DNA from: Sphingomonas_E sp042693015
GTDB taxonomy: Bacteria; Pseudomonadota; Alphaproteobacteria; Sphingomonadales; Sphingomonadaceae
DNA length: 64,000 nt
Reading direction: 5' to 3'
NCBI RefSeq assembly: GCF_042693015.1
Contig: NZ_CP170544.1
Location: forward strand, 1,736,001 to 1,800,000
This document shows, in pieces, positions 51,433 to 60,523 of the stretch (positions are counted from its first letter, which is position 1; each line of letters opens with the position of its first letter). The position numbers and the translations under genes are program-made. The notes under the pieces were generated by a model. The model worked only from the letters and a program-made list of their open reading frames with translations. It was not told the DNA's origin and did no database searches.

Positions 51433-53102
51433 ATGACAGCCAATAGCGAAAGCAAGCGCCCGAACTTCCTGGTCATTCTGGTCGACGATATGGGCTTTTC
51501 CGACATCGGCGCCTTCGGGTCGGAGATTGAGACGCCGCATCTCGATGCGCTGGCTTTTGCCGGCGTGCGGTTGACCGATTTCCACTCGGCCCCGGCCTGC
51601 TCGCCGACGCGGGCGATGCTGCTGTCGGGCACCGACCATCATATCGCCGGGCTGGGATCGATGGTGGAGGGGTGCGGCCTAATTTCGATCGGCCACCGGG
51701 CTATGAGGGCTATCTCAACGATCGGGTGGTGACTTTCCCCGAACTGCTGCGCGACGCGGGTTATCGCACGCTGATCTCCGGCAAATGGCATCTGGGCGAT
51801 ACGCTGGCGACGGCGCCGATCGCGCGCGGGTTCGAACGGTCCTTCGCGCTGCTGCCGGGCGGCGCGGATCATTTCGGCAGCAGCCCGCTCGATCGCACTA
51901 TCTCGCGCGGACCCATCTATATCGAGGATGACCGCTTCGTCACCGAATTGCCCGACGATTTCTATTCGACCGACTATTTCACAACGCGCCTGATCGATTT
52001 CCTGGAGGAAGGCGCGAGCGATGATCGGCCGTTCCTCGCTTACCTGCCCTTCTCCGCGCCCCACTGGCCATTGCAGGCGCCCGATGCCGAGATCGCCAAA
52101 TATAAGGGCCGTTATGATGACGGCCCGGATGCGGTGCGCGAGCGCCGGCTGGCGCGGCTGAAGGAACTTGGGCTGGTCGCGCTCGATGTGGAGGCGCACC
52201 CGGTCGTCACCGACGCACCCGAGTGGGACGAACTGAGCGACGAGGACCGCGCCGCTTCCGCCCGCGCGATGGAGGTCTATGCGGCGATGGTCGACCGGAT
52301 CGACCAGAATGTCGGCCGCGTCGTCCAGTGGCTGAAACGCACGGGCCAGTTCGACAATACGGTGATCCTGTTCCTGTCGGACAATGGCGCCGAGGGCGCG
52401 ATCGTCGAGGCCATGCCGATCATCGGCCCGGTCTTCGCCAAGCTGATCGCGGAGCATTGCGACAACAGCCTGGAAAATGCCGGGCGGCCGGGTTCCTACA
52501 TCTGGTACGGCCCCCGCTGGGCGCAGGCATCGACCGCGCCGTCGCGGCTGGTGAAGACCTATACGACGGAAGGCGGCATCCGCGTGCCAGCCTTCATCCG
52601 CTACCCCGGCGGGCAGCGCGCCGGCCAGATTTCAGGCGAGTTCGCGACCGCGATGGACGTGGCCCCGACCTTCCTGGAACTCGCCGGCGTCGCCCACCCC
52701 GGCACGCGATACCGGGATCGCGAGATCGCGGGCCTGCGCGGGCGTTCGCTGGCGAACTGGCTGCACGGCAAGGCCGATCGCATCCATCCGCCGGGCACCA
52801 GCACGGGCTGGGAATTGTTCGGTCGCCGTGCGATCCGGCGCGATCATTGGAAGGCGGTCTATGTGCCGGATGCGCACGGGCGATCGCGCTGGCAGCTTTA
52901 TGATCTGGCGCTCGATCCCGGCGAGATTGACGACTTGGCCAACGCTTATCCCGCCAAGCTCGCCGAGTTGCTGGCTCTATGGGATCGCTATGTCGCGGAA
53001 ACGGGCGTCGTCGAGGAAGCGATCAGCATCTTCGATGCCGATCCGAGCGCCTGGACCCGGCAGCACGTCTTCAATGCCGAGGCGCTGGAAGCCGCCACCT
53101 GA
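51433..53102 (+). pseudogene. Arylsulfatase with single-base frameshift
   Basis: Two overlapping frames together make one sulfatase of about 556 residues. Frame 1 from the ATG at 51433 has LVILVDDMGFSDIGAFGSEI and the formylglycine site ACSPTRAMLLSG, then runs to GSMVEG. Frame 2 takes over at about 51672 (VRPNFDRPPGYEGYLNDRVV) and carries SGKWHLGD, LFLSDNGAEGAIVE and the C-terminal YDLALDPGEIDDLAN. The shift sits in a run of four G at 51669-51672, so one missing base (real mutation or sequencing error) explains it. All catalytic motifs survive, so with the base restored the enzyme should be active after Cys-to-formylglycine maturation. It should release sulfate from esters. Confidence 0.88.
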
Positions 53103-53371
53103 CGGCGTCTCCTCGAACCAGTCATGAAAGCCTATTGGATAATGATGCCCAACACCGCCAGTGCTGCCTGAGCGATAGAGTGCCATGGGTTCGCCAGGGC
53201 GCCTGTCGCCGGCCTATTAGCCCTTCCGTTGATGGTCGGCGATCTTCTCGGGGTATTTCCCGTCATCATCTCCCAAATCCTCCCGATAGTTATTGTCGGC
53301 TCGCCGGGCTTGAATGCAGCGTCCCGAGTTGAGGTCGAACCAGTGCGGCCGTTGCCGCGGGAGTGAAAAAA

Positions 53372-53974
53372 ATGACCACGCAGCTTTCGATTGCCGCCAC
53401 TGCCACGCTCGCGCTGATCGGTGCAACGCTTGTGCCCCTGATGCCCGCCGCCGCGCAGCACCGCCCGGCCGGCGGCGGCGGACATGCGGCGCGGCCCGCG
53501 GCCGGTGGCGGGGGGCATGCTGCCGGCGGTCGTGCCGTAAGCGGCCGGGCGAACCAGATGCAGGTCCGCGATTCCTCCCGCTCCAGCGTCAATCACAGCT
53601 CAACGGCCAATCGCAACGTCAACCGCAACACCAACGTCAACCGGAACACGAACGTCAACGTCAACCGCAACGTCAATGTTCATGGTGGCGGAGGCTGCTG
53701 CTACGGCAATGACTGGGACGACGACCATGATTTCGGCGTCGGGCTGGCGGTTGGCGCCGTCACCGGCGCGGTGGTCGGGGCTGCCGTTGCCAACAACAAT
53801 AATAGCAGCAGCACGACCGTTATAGTGACGCCGGGAACCGTCGTCACCGCCCTCCCCTCGGGCTGTTCGACGACGGTCGTCAACAATATCACCTACTCGC
53901 AGTGCGGGTCGGTTTGGTATCAACCGCAATATGCCGGGAACACTGTCCAATATGTGGTGGTGAGCCAGCCCTAA
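53372..53974 (+). CDS. Secreted Asn-rich glycine-zipper protein
   Basis: A 200-residue exported protein. The signal peptide is MTTQLSIAATATLALIGATL, cleaved near AAAQ. Then come Gly/Ala/His-rich repeats, an Asn-rich array of NRN and NVN units at about 78-105, a Cys pair (GGGCCYG), and a hydrophobic glycine zipper GVGLAVGAVTGAVVGAAVAN near 123-142. The C-terminus has VVNNITYSQCGSVWYQPQYA. It resembles small surface proteins with a zipper but I cannot name it. The start at 53372 follows GGGAG by eight bases; GTG 53363 is the alternative. The stop overlaps the convergent protease gene by four bases. 53103-53371 holds no gene I can support. Confidence 0.7.
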   Translation: MTTQLSIAATATLALIGATLVPLMPAAAQHRPAGGGGHAARPAAGGGGHAAGGRAVSGRANQMQVRDSSRSSVNHSSTANRNVNRNTNVNRNTNVNVNRNVNVHGGGGCCYGNDWDDDHDFGVGLAVGAVTGAVVGAAVANNNNSSSTTVIVTPGTVVTALPSGCSTTVVNNITYSQCGSVWYQPQYAGNTVQYVVVSQP

Positions 53975-55086
53975 AAATAATCCCGCAGCACCAAAGCCGC
54001 CTGTTCGCCGCCCTCTATATCCAGAACATAGCGGGTGCCGGCGGCTTTCTTGCCCATGTTGCGATGGGCGGCGAGGAAGTCGGTGTCGATGCGCTGGCCG
54101 TTGACGCCAAGGATCGCGTCGCCCGCCTTCAGCCCGGCATCATCGGCCGGGCTTGCCGGTGAGACATGGAGTATCTTCAGCCGATCGCCCTCCGCCACCA
54201 CCGACAGGCCCGATCGGTCGCGCGGGAACGGACCAGCCAGATCATGCACCGCCGCCAACCGGATCTGCCGCCGCCCCATATCCAGCCCGAGACGGAAGCG
54301 CGACCAGATCGGCAGCCCGATGACAACTGGCGCCCCCAAGGCCCAACTGTCCGGCACGGCGAGCGGAACATCGCGGAACATCGCATCCCCCAGCTTCAGC
54401 CAGGGCAGCCGCACCGTCTGGACGACCGATACGCCTTCCACCCCCAGACTGATCGAGGTCGCCACCCGGCGCCCCTCGAACAATCCATGCGCACGCACGA
54501 AATCGGCCGAGGCGTAAAGCGGCAACATGCTGCCGAGATCGACGACGGCCGCCGTCGTGATTTCGGGTGCGATATGCGCCTCGATCGCGAACAACCGATG
54601 ATCGATCCGTTCCAGCGCCAGGCAATCCGTATCGGCCGCGAAAGGCTGCCGCGACAGCAGCAGGCGCCCGGCGGCGAAATCGAATTCGACGCGCTGGTCG
54701 AGAAACAGGTCATGCCCCAGCACGACATCTACATCGGTGCGCGCGGCCTGCGCCATCCGGCCAAGATCGGTGACCACGCCGGTCTTTGGCCCCAGCCCGA
54801 CATCGCCGACCTTGATCCGCACTGGCCGCGTCACCGCTCCCCCCACCTGCGCCGTCAGCCCGGTGATGACCGAAAGGCCACGGCCGATCAGGCCATGGCG
54901 CTCGGCAAAGCCGCGATCGACGACCGTTCGTGTCGCCCCGGTATCGAGCACGGCGCAGGCCGCATGGCCGTCCACCGTGATCGGGATTTGCAGGGGGCGA
55001 TCGTCCCCGCCGGCGAAGGCGACGCTACTGGTCGCCTTGCCGACGGGAACGGCGGGGGGAAGCGATATCGAGAAGGAGACTTGCAT
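53971..55086 (-). CDS. Retropepsin-like aspartic protease with PDZ domain
   Basis: A 371-residue protein. The first aspartic protease motif is ACAVLDTGATRTVVD. A second, degenerate half has AAVVDLGSMLPLYAS (DLG for DTG), so it has a pepsin-like two-lobe layout. A C-terminal PDZ domain includes ILHVSPASPADDAGLKAGDA and ILGVNGQRIDT. No clear signal peptide is present in the chosen form (start 55086), although the protein type is usually exported; a frame open to 55173 adds no signal peptide either. Its start overlaps the SulP stop (ATGA). Its role in an anion-transport operon is unclear. Confidence 0.78.
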   Translation of the reverse strand: MQVSFSISLPPAVPVGKATSSVAFAGGDDRPLQIPITVDGHAACAVLDTGATRTVVDRGFAERHGLIGRGLSVITGLTAQVGGAVTRPVRIKVGDVGLGPKTGVVTDLGRMAQAARTDVDVVLGHDLFLDQRVEFDFAAGRLLLSRQPFAADTDCLALERIDHRLFAIEAHIAPEITTAAVVDLGSMLPLYASADFVRAHGLFEGRRVATSISLGVEGVSVVQTVRLPWLKLGDAMFRDVPLAVPDSWALGAPVVIGLPIWSRFRLGLDMGRRQIRLAAVHDLAGPFPRDRSGLSVVAEGDRLKILHVSPASPADDAGLKAGDAILGVNGQRIDTDFLAAHRNMGKKAAGTRYVLDIEGGEQAALVLRDYF

Positions 55087-56603
55087 CAGTGCGCGGCGAG
55101 CAGCTTGGCCAATCGCCCTTGGGCACCGCTGATCTCCAGCGTAGTGCCGCGGGCGCGCTGGCGCTGCCACCATTCGGCAAGCATCTCCGCGCAGGTATGG
55201 TCGATCGAGCGCAGTCCGGTGACGTCCATCCGGATCGGCCTGTCGGCCGGCAGGCTATCGAGCGCCGAAGACAATTTGGGCAGCGACACGAAGCTCGCCA
55301 CGCCATCCAGCTTCAGTTCGGAAACCGGCTCGTCCTCATGGTTCTTCTCGACGCCCAGCTTCAGGCGACGGAGGTTCGGCACGATCTCGATCAGCGACAG
55401 GCCAAGGCCCACGAGCACGCCGGTCAGGAGGTCCGTCGCCACCACCATCACCAGGGTCGCCGCCCAGATCACCGCCGGCAGCGGGCCATGGGCATGCAGC
55501 AGGTGACGGACATGCTGGAGACTGACGAGGCGCCAGCCGGTGACGACGAGGATGCCGCCAAGCGCCGCCATCGGGATCTCGCGCAACAGCCAGGGCAGAG
55601 CCGCAACCAGCGCGAGGATCCAGACGCCGTGCATCACCGCCGACATGCGCGTGACCGCGCCGGCCTGCACGTTGGCGGAGCTGCGCACGATCACGCCGGT
55701 CATCGGTAGCGCGCCGGCGGCGCCGCACAGCAGGTTGCCGACGCCCTGGGCGCGGAGCTCCTTGTTATAGTCGGTCCGCGGGCCATCGTGCATGCGGTCG
55801 ACCGCGGCGGCCGAAAGCAATGTCTCGGCACTGGCGATGAAGGCGATGGCGAGCGCCGTCACCAGGATCGCCGGGTTTGCCATCGCGCCCATTTGTTCGC
55901 CGGTGGGCACCGCGATCGCGCCCATGATCGATTCCGGCACGTCGACACGCGCCACATCGAGCCCGGTGAAATAGGCCGCCAGCGTCGCCGCAACCACGCC
56001 GACGAGGGCACCGGGAACCAGCCGCAGCGAACCCGGACGCAGTTTTTCCCACAGCAAGGTTCCGCCGATCGAAAGCAGGCCGATCGCCAGCGCCGGGATA
56101 GCCGGATGCCCGTCAGCCGGCCACAGGCCGAGGACGCGGCCGGGGATCGCGATAAGGTTTTCAAGGCCATTGGCGAGCGGCTTCGCGTCGAACAGCACGT
56201 GGAACTGGCCAAGCACGATCAGCAGGCCGATGCCCGCCAGCATGCCATGGACCACCGCAGGCGAGATCGCGCGAAACCATCCGCCAAGCCTGAAGATGCC
56301 CGCGACCACCTGGATCGCGCCGGCGATGATCAGGATCGGGCCGAGTGCGGACAGGCCGTGCTGCTGGACGATCTCGAACACGATCACCGCGAGGCCCGCG
56401 GCGGGGCCGCTGACCTGTAGCGGCGAACCGGCGAGCAGGCCCACCACGACACCGCCGATGATGCCGGTGATCAGCCCCTTTTCCGGGGGCACGCCGGATG
56501 CGACGGCAATGCCCATGCAGAGTGGCATCGCCACGAGGAAGACGACGATCGACGCGGTGAAATCCCGCGCCAGCCAGTTTGCAGGAACCGGGGGGCTGCT
56601 CAT
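55086..56603 (-). CDS. SulP family anion transporter with STAS domain
   Basis: A 505-residue inner-membrane transporter with about 12 hydrophobic segments. The N-terminal family stretch is LVAMPLCMGIAVASGVPPEK then GLITGIIGGVVVGLLAGSPL. LQVSGPAAGLAVIVFEIVQQ is the substrate-site region. The C-terminal STAS domain runs from about 430 (RPIRMDVTGLRSIDHTCAEM). It lies three bases after the beta carbonic anhydrase gene in the same direction. That pairing, known for SulP bicarbonate transporters, favours bicarbonate over sulfate as the substrate. Confidence 0.92.
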   Translation of the reverse strand: MSSPPVPANWLARDFTASIVVFLVAMPLCMGIAVASGVPPEKGLITGIIGGVVVGLLAGSPLQVSGPAAGLAVIVFEIVQQHGLSALGPILIIAGAIQVVAGIFRLGGWFRAISPAVVHGMLAGIGLLIVLGQFHVLFDAKPLANGLENLIAIPGRVLGLWPADGHPAIPALAIGLLSIGGTLLWEKLRPGSLRLVPGALVGVVAATLAAYFTGLDVARVDVPESIMGAIAVPTGEQMGAMANPAILVTALAIAFIASAETLLSAAAVDRMHDGPRTDYNKELRAQGVGNLLCGAAGALPMTGVIVRSSANVQAGAVTRMSAVMHGVWILALVAALPWLLREIPMAALGGILVVTGWRLVSLQHVRHLLHAHGPLPAVIWAATLVMVVATDLLTGVLVGLGLSLIEIVPNLRRLKLGVEKNHEDEPVSELKLDGVASFVSLPKLSSALDSLPADRPIRMDVTGLRSIDHTCAEMLAEWWQRQRARGTTLEISGAQGRLAKLLAAH

Positions 56604-56606
56604 CGC

Positions 56607-57302
56607 TTACTCCGCGGCTTGGAGCGGATAGGTGTCCGCGGCACGGCGCGGAGCCGCCTGCAACGCGACGGGGAGCGGGCGATCATCGCGCAGCGGCAAG
56701 AACCGACCGGTTTCGCCGTCAAGGCCCAGGATCGCGCCGGCATGGATGTCGACGAACCAGCCGTGCAGGGCAATTTCGCCACGGGCAATGCCGGAGGCTA
56801 CCGACGGGTGAGTGCGCAGATGCGCGATCTGCGCGACGATATTCTCGAGCGCCACGATCCGCACGCGATCCTCCGGCGCTGCTTCCGGATAGCTTTCGGC
56901 GGCAACGCGCTGGGCGGCGTGCGAATGGCGCAGCCAGGCGCTGACGTTCGGCATCCGCTCCAGCCCTTCCGGGTGGACCAGCGCCTTCATCGCCCCGCAG
57001 TCCGAATGGCCGCAGACGATAATGTCGCGCACGCCGAGCGCCATCACGGCATATTCGACGGTCGACGAAACGCCGCCATTGGCCGTCGCGAACGGCGGGA
57101 CGATGTTTCCCGCATTGCGGCAGACGAACAGGTCGCCCGGCTGCGCCTGCATGATATGTTCCGGCACGATGCGGGAATCCGCGCAGGAAATCATCAGCGC
57201 CTTGGGGCTCTGCCCGTCGCTCGCCAGCTTCGAATAAAGGTCGATCTGGTCTGGGAAAACTTGCTTCTCGAAATGGAAGACGCGCCCGATGAGCTCGTTC
57301 AT
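56607..57302 (-). CDS. Beta-class carbonic anhydrase
   Basis: A 231-residue zinc enzyme that interconverts carbon dioxide and bicarbonate. The zinc ligands are in MISCADSRIVPEHI (Cys, with the Asp-Arg dyad) and ICGHSDCGAMKAL (His and Cys). FVCRNAGNIVPPF and SSTVEYAVMALGV are standard. It starts at 57302 after a strong AAAGGAGGAAGCGG. It is first in the operon with SulP and the retropepsin-PDZ gene. Confidence 0.94.
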   Translation of the reverse strand: MNELIGRVFHFEKQVFPDQIDLYSKLASDGQSPKALMISCADSRIVPEHIMQAQPGDLFVCRNAGNIVPPFATANGGVSSTVEYAVMALGVRDIIVCGHSDCGAMKALVHPEGLERMPNVSAWLRHSHAAQRVAAESYPEAAPEDRVRIVALENIVAQIAHLRTHPSVASGIARGEIALHGWFVDIHAGAILGLDGETGRFLPLRDDRPLPVALQAAPRRAADTYPLQAAE

Positions 57303-57403
57303 TCCGCTTCCTCCTTTGCTGGAGGGCGGGGAAAAACACCCGCCCTGTATCAGCTAGGAATTAGGGAAGCGGCGTTGCTGCGGCGCAGCGCCGTCGTAAG
57401 GAA

Positions 57404-58726
57404 TTATTGCTGTCTGACAGGCTGTTTCGAAATCAGGATTTCCGCCCGCAAACCGCCTTGCGCGCGGTTGGCAAGACGCAGCGTGCCGCCCTCCCGCTCC
57501 ACCATCTGCGACACCACGGCGAGCCCAAGGCCAAGCCCCTTGGTGTTGCGGCTACGCGCCGAATCGAGCCGGATGAAGGGCTTTAGCACGTCCGCCAGCG
57601 CCTCGGGCGGGATGCCCGGTCCGTTATCCTCGACCCGCACCGCGATGCTGCCGGGCCAGTCGACGACGATCACGTCGGCCGTGTCGCCATAACGAAGGGC
57701 GTTCTCGATAAGATTGCTGATCGCTCGCTTGAAGCCGTTGGCCCGCAGCGTCGCTTCCAGATGGTCCGGCCCCTGATAGCTGATGGCATGGCCATGATCG
57801 GTGAAATCGTCGACCAGGGTCGCGATCAGCACCGCCACGTCGATGCGGACGGGTGTCTCCGGGTCGGCATCCCCGGCGAGATAAGCGAGGACGGAGGAAA
57901 TCATCTCCTCCATCTCGCCGATATCCGCTTCGGATGTTTCTTGAAGGTCGCGATCCGATGATCCGTCGATCCGCAACTGCAGCCGCGCGAGTGGCGTGCG
58001 CAAGTCATGCCCCACCGCGGCGAGCGCCTGGGTGCGGTCCGTCATCATGCGGTTGATCTGGTCCTGCATCCGGTTGAAGGCGCGGATCAGGTTGCGCACC
58101 TCGCGCGGCCCCTCCTCGCGCACGTCGACACGCTCGCCCTGGCCGATGCGCTTGGCCGCTTCGCCCAGCGTCTTGAGCGGCCGCAAGGTCATCCGCACGA
58201 GCAGACCGCCCAGCACCGCCAGCGCGATCGCCGGCACCAGCGCCAGGATGATACGGTTGAGCTGAAGCCCCCACCCCGTCACCAGCCCGTGCATCTTGAA
58301 ATGGATCCAGGTGCCGTCCGGCAGCGCCAACTCACCCACGACGATGTCATGACGTCCCGGCGAAGCGAGTTGCAGATGCAATTCCCCATCGGCGAGCTTC
58401 GGTTCCCACTCGACGACCTGATCGCGCATGTTGCCCAATTCGGCCGCCAATGGTCGCGGGCCCGGCACCTCGCGCTGCCAGTGGACGCTGTAACGGTCGG
58501 TCGACAGATAGCGCGCGATCATCGGGCGCTCGGCCGGCGGCCGGTCACCGATCAGTCGCTGCACGATCACGAGATGTTCGGCGAGGCGGCGGGCCTCGTC
58601 CTCCTTGATCGAAAACTCGCCCGCGCGTTCGTAGAGCAAGGTGCTCGCGGCGAACTCGATCGTCACCGTCAGCAGGATGATTGCGACGATTCTTCCGAGC
58701 AGGCCGAGCGACGGACGGGTCAGCAC
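57404..58726 (-). CDS. EnvZ-like sensor histidine kinase
   Basis: A 440-residue membrane kinase. Two transmembrane helices (LGLLGRIVAIILLTVTIEFA near the start and LNRIILALVPAIALAVLGGL near 155-175) flank a periplasmic domain of about 130 residues. HAMP is followed by the H-box AAVGHDLRTPLARLQLRID. The ATPase motifs are NLIENALRYGD, VEDNGPGIPPE and TKGLGLGLAVVSQMVEREGG. It starts with a GTG one base after the response-regulator stop, so the pair is cotranslated. The layout equals EnvZ. Confidence 0.92.
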   Translation of the reverse strand: MLTRPSLGLLGRIVAIILLTVTIEFAASTLLYERAGEFSIKEDEARRLAEHLVIVQRLIGDRPPAERPMIARYLSTDRYSVHWQREVPGPRPLAAELGNMRDQVVEWEPKLADGELHLQLASPGRHDIVVGELALPDGTWIHFKMHGLVTGWGLQLNRIILALVPAIALAVLGGLLVRMTLRPLKTLGEAAKRIGQGERVDVREEGPREVRNLIRAFNRMQDQINRMMTDRTQALAAVGHDLRTPLARLQLRIDGSSDRDLQETSEADIGEMEEMISSVLAYLAGDADPETPVRIDVAVLIATLVDDFTDHGHAISYQGPDHLEATLRANGFKRAISNLIENALRYGDTADVIVVDWPGSIAVRVEDNGPGIPPEALADVLKPFIRLDSARSRNTKGLGLGLAVVSQMVEREGGTLRLANRAQGGLRAEILISKQPVRQQ

Positions 58727-58727
58727 C

Positions 58728-59435
58728 TCAGCTTCGCGTGACCGGGGTATTCAGCATGTAGCCAACGCCGCGCACCGTGATGATCGGCGCCGCCTTGTCG
58801 CCCGCGGTCAGCTTGCGGCGTAGGCGGCTCACCAGCACGTCGATGCTGCGATCCGAGGAATCGCCGATCCGTGCCCGCGAAAGCTCGATCAATCGCTCCC
58901 GCGCGATCACGCGCTGCGGATGCCCCAGAAAGCTCGACAGCAGATCGAATTCCGCACCGGTCAGCGAGACGAGCGCGCCGCTCGGCGAATAAAGTTCGCG
59001 CCGCGAGAAATCGACGGTCCAGCCGTCGAACTCGGCTCGGCTCGAAGGCGTCATGCGCCGCTTCTCCGAACCGCCACGGCGCAGCACCGCACGGACGCGG
59101 GCGACGAGTTCCCGCGAAGAGAAAGGCTTGGGCAGATAATCGTCCGCGCCCAGTTCCAGCCCGACCACGCGATCGGTCTCGCTGCCCTTGGCGCTGATGA
59201 AGATGATCGGCACCTCGCTGCGCCGACGGATCGCCTGGCAGAGGTCGATGCCGCTGGTGCCGGGTAGCATGATGTCGAGCAGGATCAGGTCGATCGGCCC
59301 GGCGTCGAAGGTCGCCCACATTTCCGGCGCAGTGGCAGCGGGGCGCACGACATAGCCATTTTCTTGCAGCGCACGCGCAGTGAGGGTTCGAAGGGGCGGA
59401 TCGTCCTCGACCAGGAGGATGGAAGGCGCGGTCAT
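58728..59435 (-). CDS. OmpR-family response regulator
   Basis: A 235-residue two-component regulator. The receiver has ILLVEDDPPLRTL, the phospho-Asp in DLILLDIMLPG, the Thr/Ser position FISAKGSE and LGADDYLPKPFSSRELVARV. The winged-helix output domain has VSLTGAEFDLLSSFLGHPQR, the recognition region DRSIDVLVSRLRRKL and VRGVGYML. It is directly followed by its kinase. A tandem direct repeat at 59582-59601, upstream, is a candidate binding site because OmpR proteins bind adjacent direct repeats. Confidence 0.94.
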   Translation of the reverse strand: MTAPSILLVEDDPPLRTLTARALQENGYVVRPAATAPEMWATFDAGPIDLILLDIMLPGTSGIDLCQAIRRRSEVPIIFISAKGSETDRVVGLELGADDYLPKPFSSRELVARVRAVLRRGGSEKRRMTPSSRAEFDGWTVDFSRRELYSPSGALVSLTGAEFDLLSSFLGHPQRVIARERLIELSRARIGDSSDRSIDVLVSRLRRKLTAGDKAAPIITVRGVGYMLNTPVTRS

Positions 59436-59752
59436 CTGGGGCGGATACTAATGAACTGTGAAAGCATGCACCGCCAAGTAGGGGCTGATCATGTCTCGTC
59501 AACGACGCAAATGCTCATTCAACGCAATATATAGCCACGCCACCGGCAGAGAAACAATTTGTCACATCGCATACACTGCAATGAAATATTCTGAAATATT
59601 CATGATACTCTAAGTTACACTTCCAGACACATTTCGTATCGATCTGGAAAGGTCCAGGCATTCCGTCGTCATTAGCTCATTCTCCCAATGATATTGCCAT
59701 AGAAGGGGCAAACCAACACCACCCCTTCGACCGGCCGCACGGATGGAGATTG
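59436..59752. other. AT-rich divergent intergenic region
   Basis: It separates the response regulator (leftward) from a secreted protein (rightward) and is clearly AT-richer than its surroundings between 59510 and 59660. It holds the tandem TGAAATATTC repeat at 59582 and presumably two promoters. No gene was found. Confidence 0.5.
59582..59601. promoter_or_regulatory. Tandem 10-bp direct repeat, candidate OmpR-type site
   Basis: TGAAATATTC occurs twice back to back. It lies 147 bases upstream of the response-regulator start and 152 bases upstream of the secreted-protein start. Ten-base direct repeats match one helical turn, as used by OmpR/PhoB regulators that bind head to tail. Control of either gene is inference. 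Confidence 0.5.
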
Positions 59753-60379
59753 ATGTTGCGCCGCCACATTTACGCCCTCGCCTTGGTCACCGCCTGCCTT
59801 GCCGCGCCCGCGGTGGCGAACGGTCCCACCCTGCCGACGAAACTCGCCAAGATGGAGGCCGCGGATTTCCGCAAGGCGGCCATCGTTGAGGACGATAATC
59901 TGGAATTCCACGCGATGATCTCGACGCGCGAGGGCTTCCGCAAGTCGCAGAAGATGACCGGAACGTCCTGGGGCGACAATCATCTGGTCGCCCGCATCGA
60001 CAAGCGTTCGGGCGCGACCGAATATGAAGTTCATCAGTTCGTCCGCTATCTCGGCTCGCGCCGCACCTATGGCGCCGTCCAGTTCGAAGGCGCCGATGGC
60101 AATCTCGTCGCCCGCAAGGTCGATCAGGCCAATCATGGCGACGACATCTGCCCCAACAGCGATTTCAACGGCGATTGCTCGCTGACGAAGAACATCGTGT
60201 TCAAGGTCGACGAGAATTTGCTGAAGTCGATCGCCGGCCGCAGCGGCGGTTGGGACTATAAGTTCAAGTCGGACAAGGTCGAAGATCTCCGCGCCACCCT
60301 GTCCCCGGCGGAAGCCGAAGGTTTGCTGATGGCGGTCGCCGATTACCGCGCCCGCACGTCGCGTCAGGCCAGCCGATAA
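59753..60379 (+). CDS. Secreted protein of unknown function
   Basis: A 208-residue exported protein. The signal peptide is MLRRHIYALALVTACLAAPA, cleaved near VA-N. The mature chain has NLEFHAMISTREGFRKSQ, SWGDNHLVARIDKRSGATEY, EVHQFVRYLGSRRTYGAVQF and a Cys pair around DDICPNSDFNGDCSLTKNIV. It is globular with alternating strands and one likely disulfide. I do not recognise a named domain. The start at 59753 follows GGAG by five bases. A terminator-like hairpin follows its stop. Confidence 0.7.
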   Translation: MLRRHIYALALVTACLAAPAVANGPTLPTKLAKMEAADFRKAAIVEDDNLEFHAMISTREGFRKSQKMTGTSWGDNHLVARIDKRSGATEYEVHQFVRYLGSRRTYGAVQFEGADGNLVARKVDQANHGDDICPNSDFNGDCSLTKNIVFKVDENLLKSIAGRSGGWDYKFKSDKVEDLRATLSPAEAEGLLMAVADYRARTSRQASR

Positions 60380-60391
60380 GGGCCAATGCTC

Positions 60392-60419
60392 ACCGCAGTC
60401 GCGCTTTTGCGGCTGCGGT
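60392..60419 (+). terminator. Rho-independent-like hairpin
   Basis: ACCGCAG at 60392-60398 pairs with CTGCGGT at 60413-60419, with additional CGC/GCG pairing around a TTTT loop. It is followed by TGTTG, a short T-rich tail. It lies 13 bases after the secreted-protein stop and ahead of the GGDEF-EAL gene. Confidence 0.55.
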
Positions 60420-60523
60420 TGTTGCATGTCGGTTTGGAGAAGCCTGAAAGCGTCCTAAAAATATAAGGGCGTCCAAGCGAATGCGAACCGCGACGCGCCA
60501 AGAAAGCGCGTTGGAGTCCTCGC

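Noticed and set aside
53217..53426. Minus-strand frame ending DLGDDDGKYPEKIADHQRKG
   Set aside because: The hydrophilic C-terminal part looks protein-like, but the start region overlaps the divergent gene at 53372 and no ribosome site or family could be supported.
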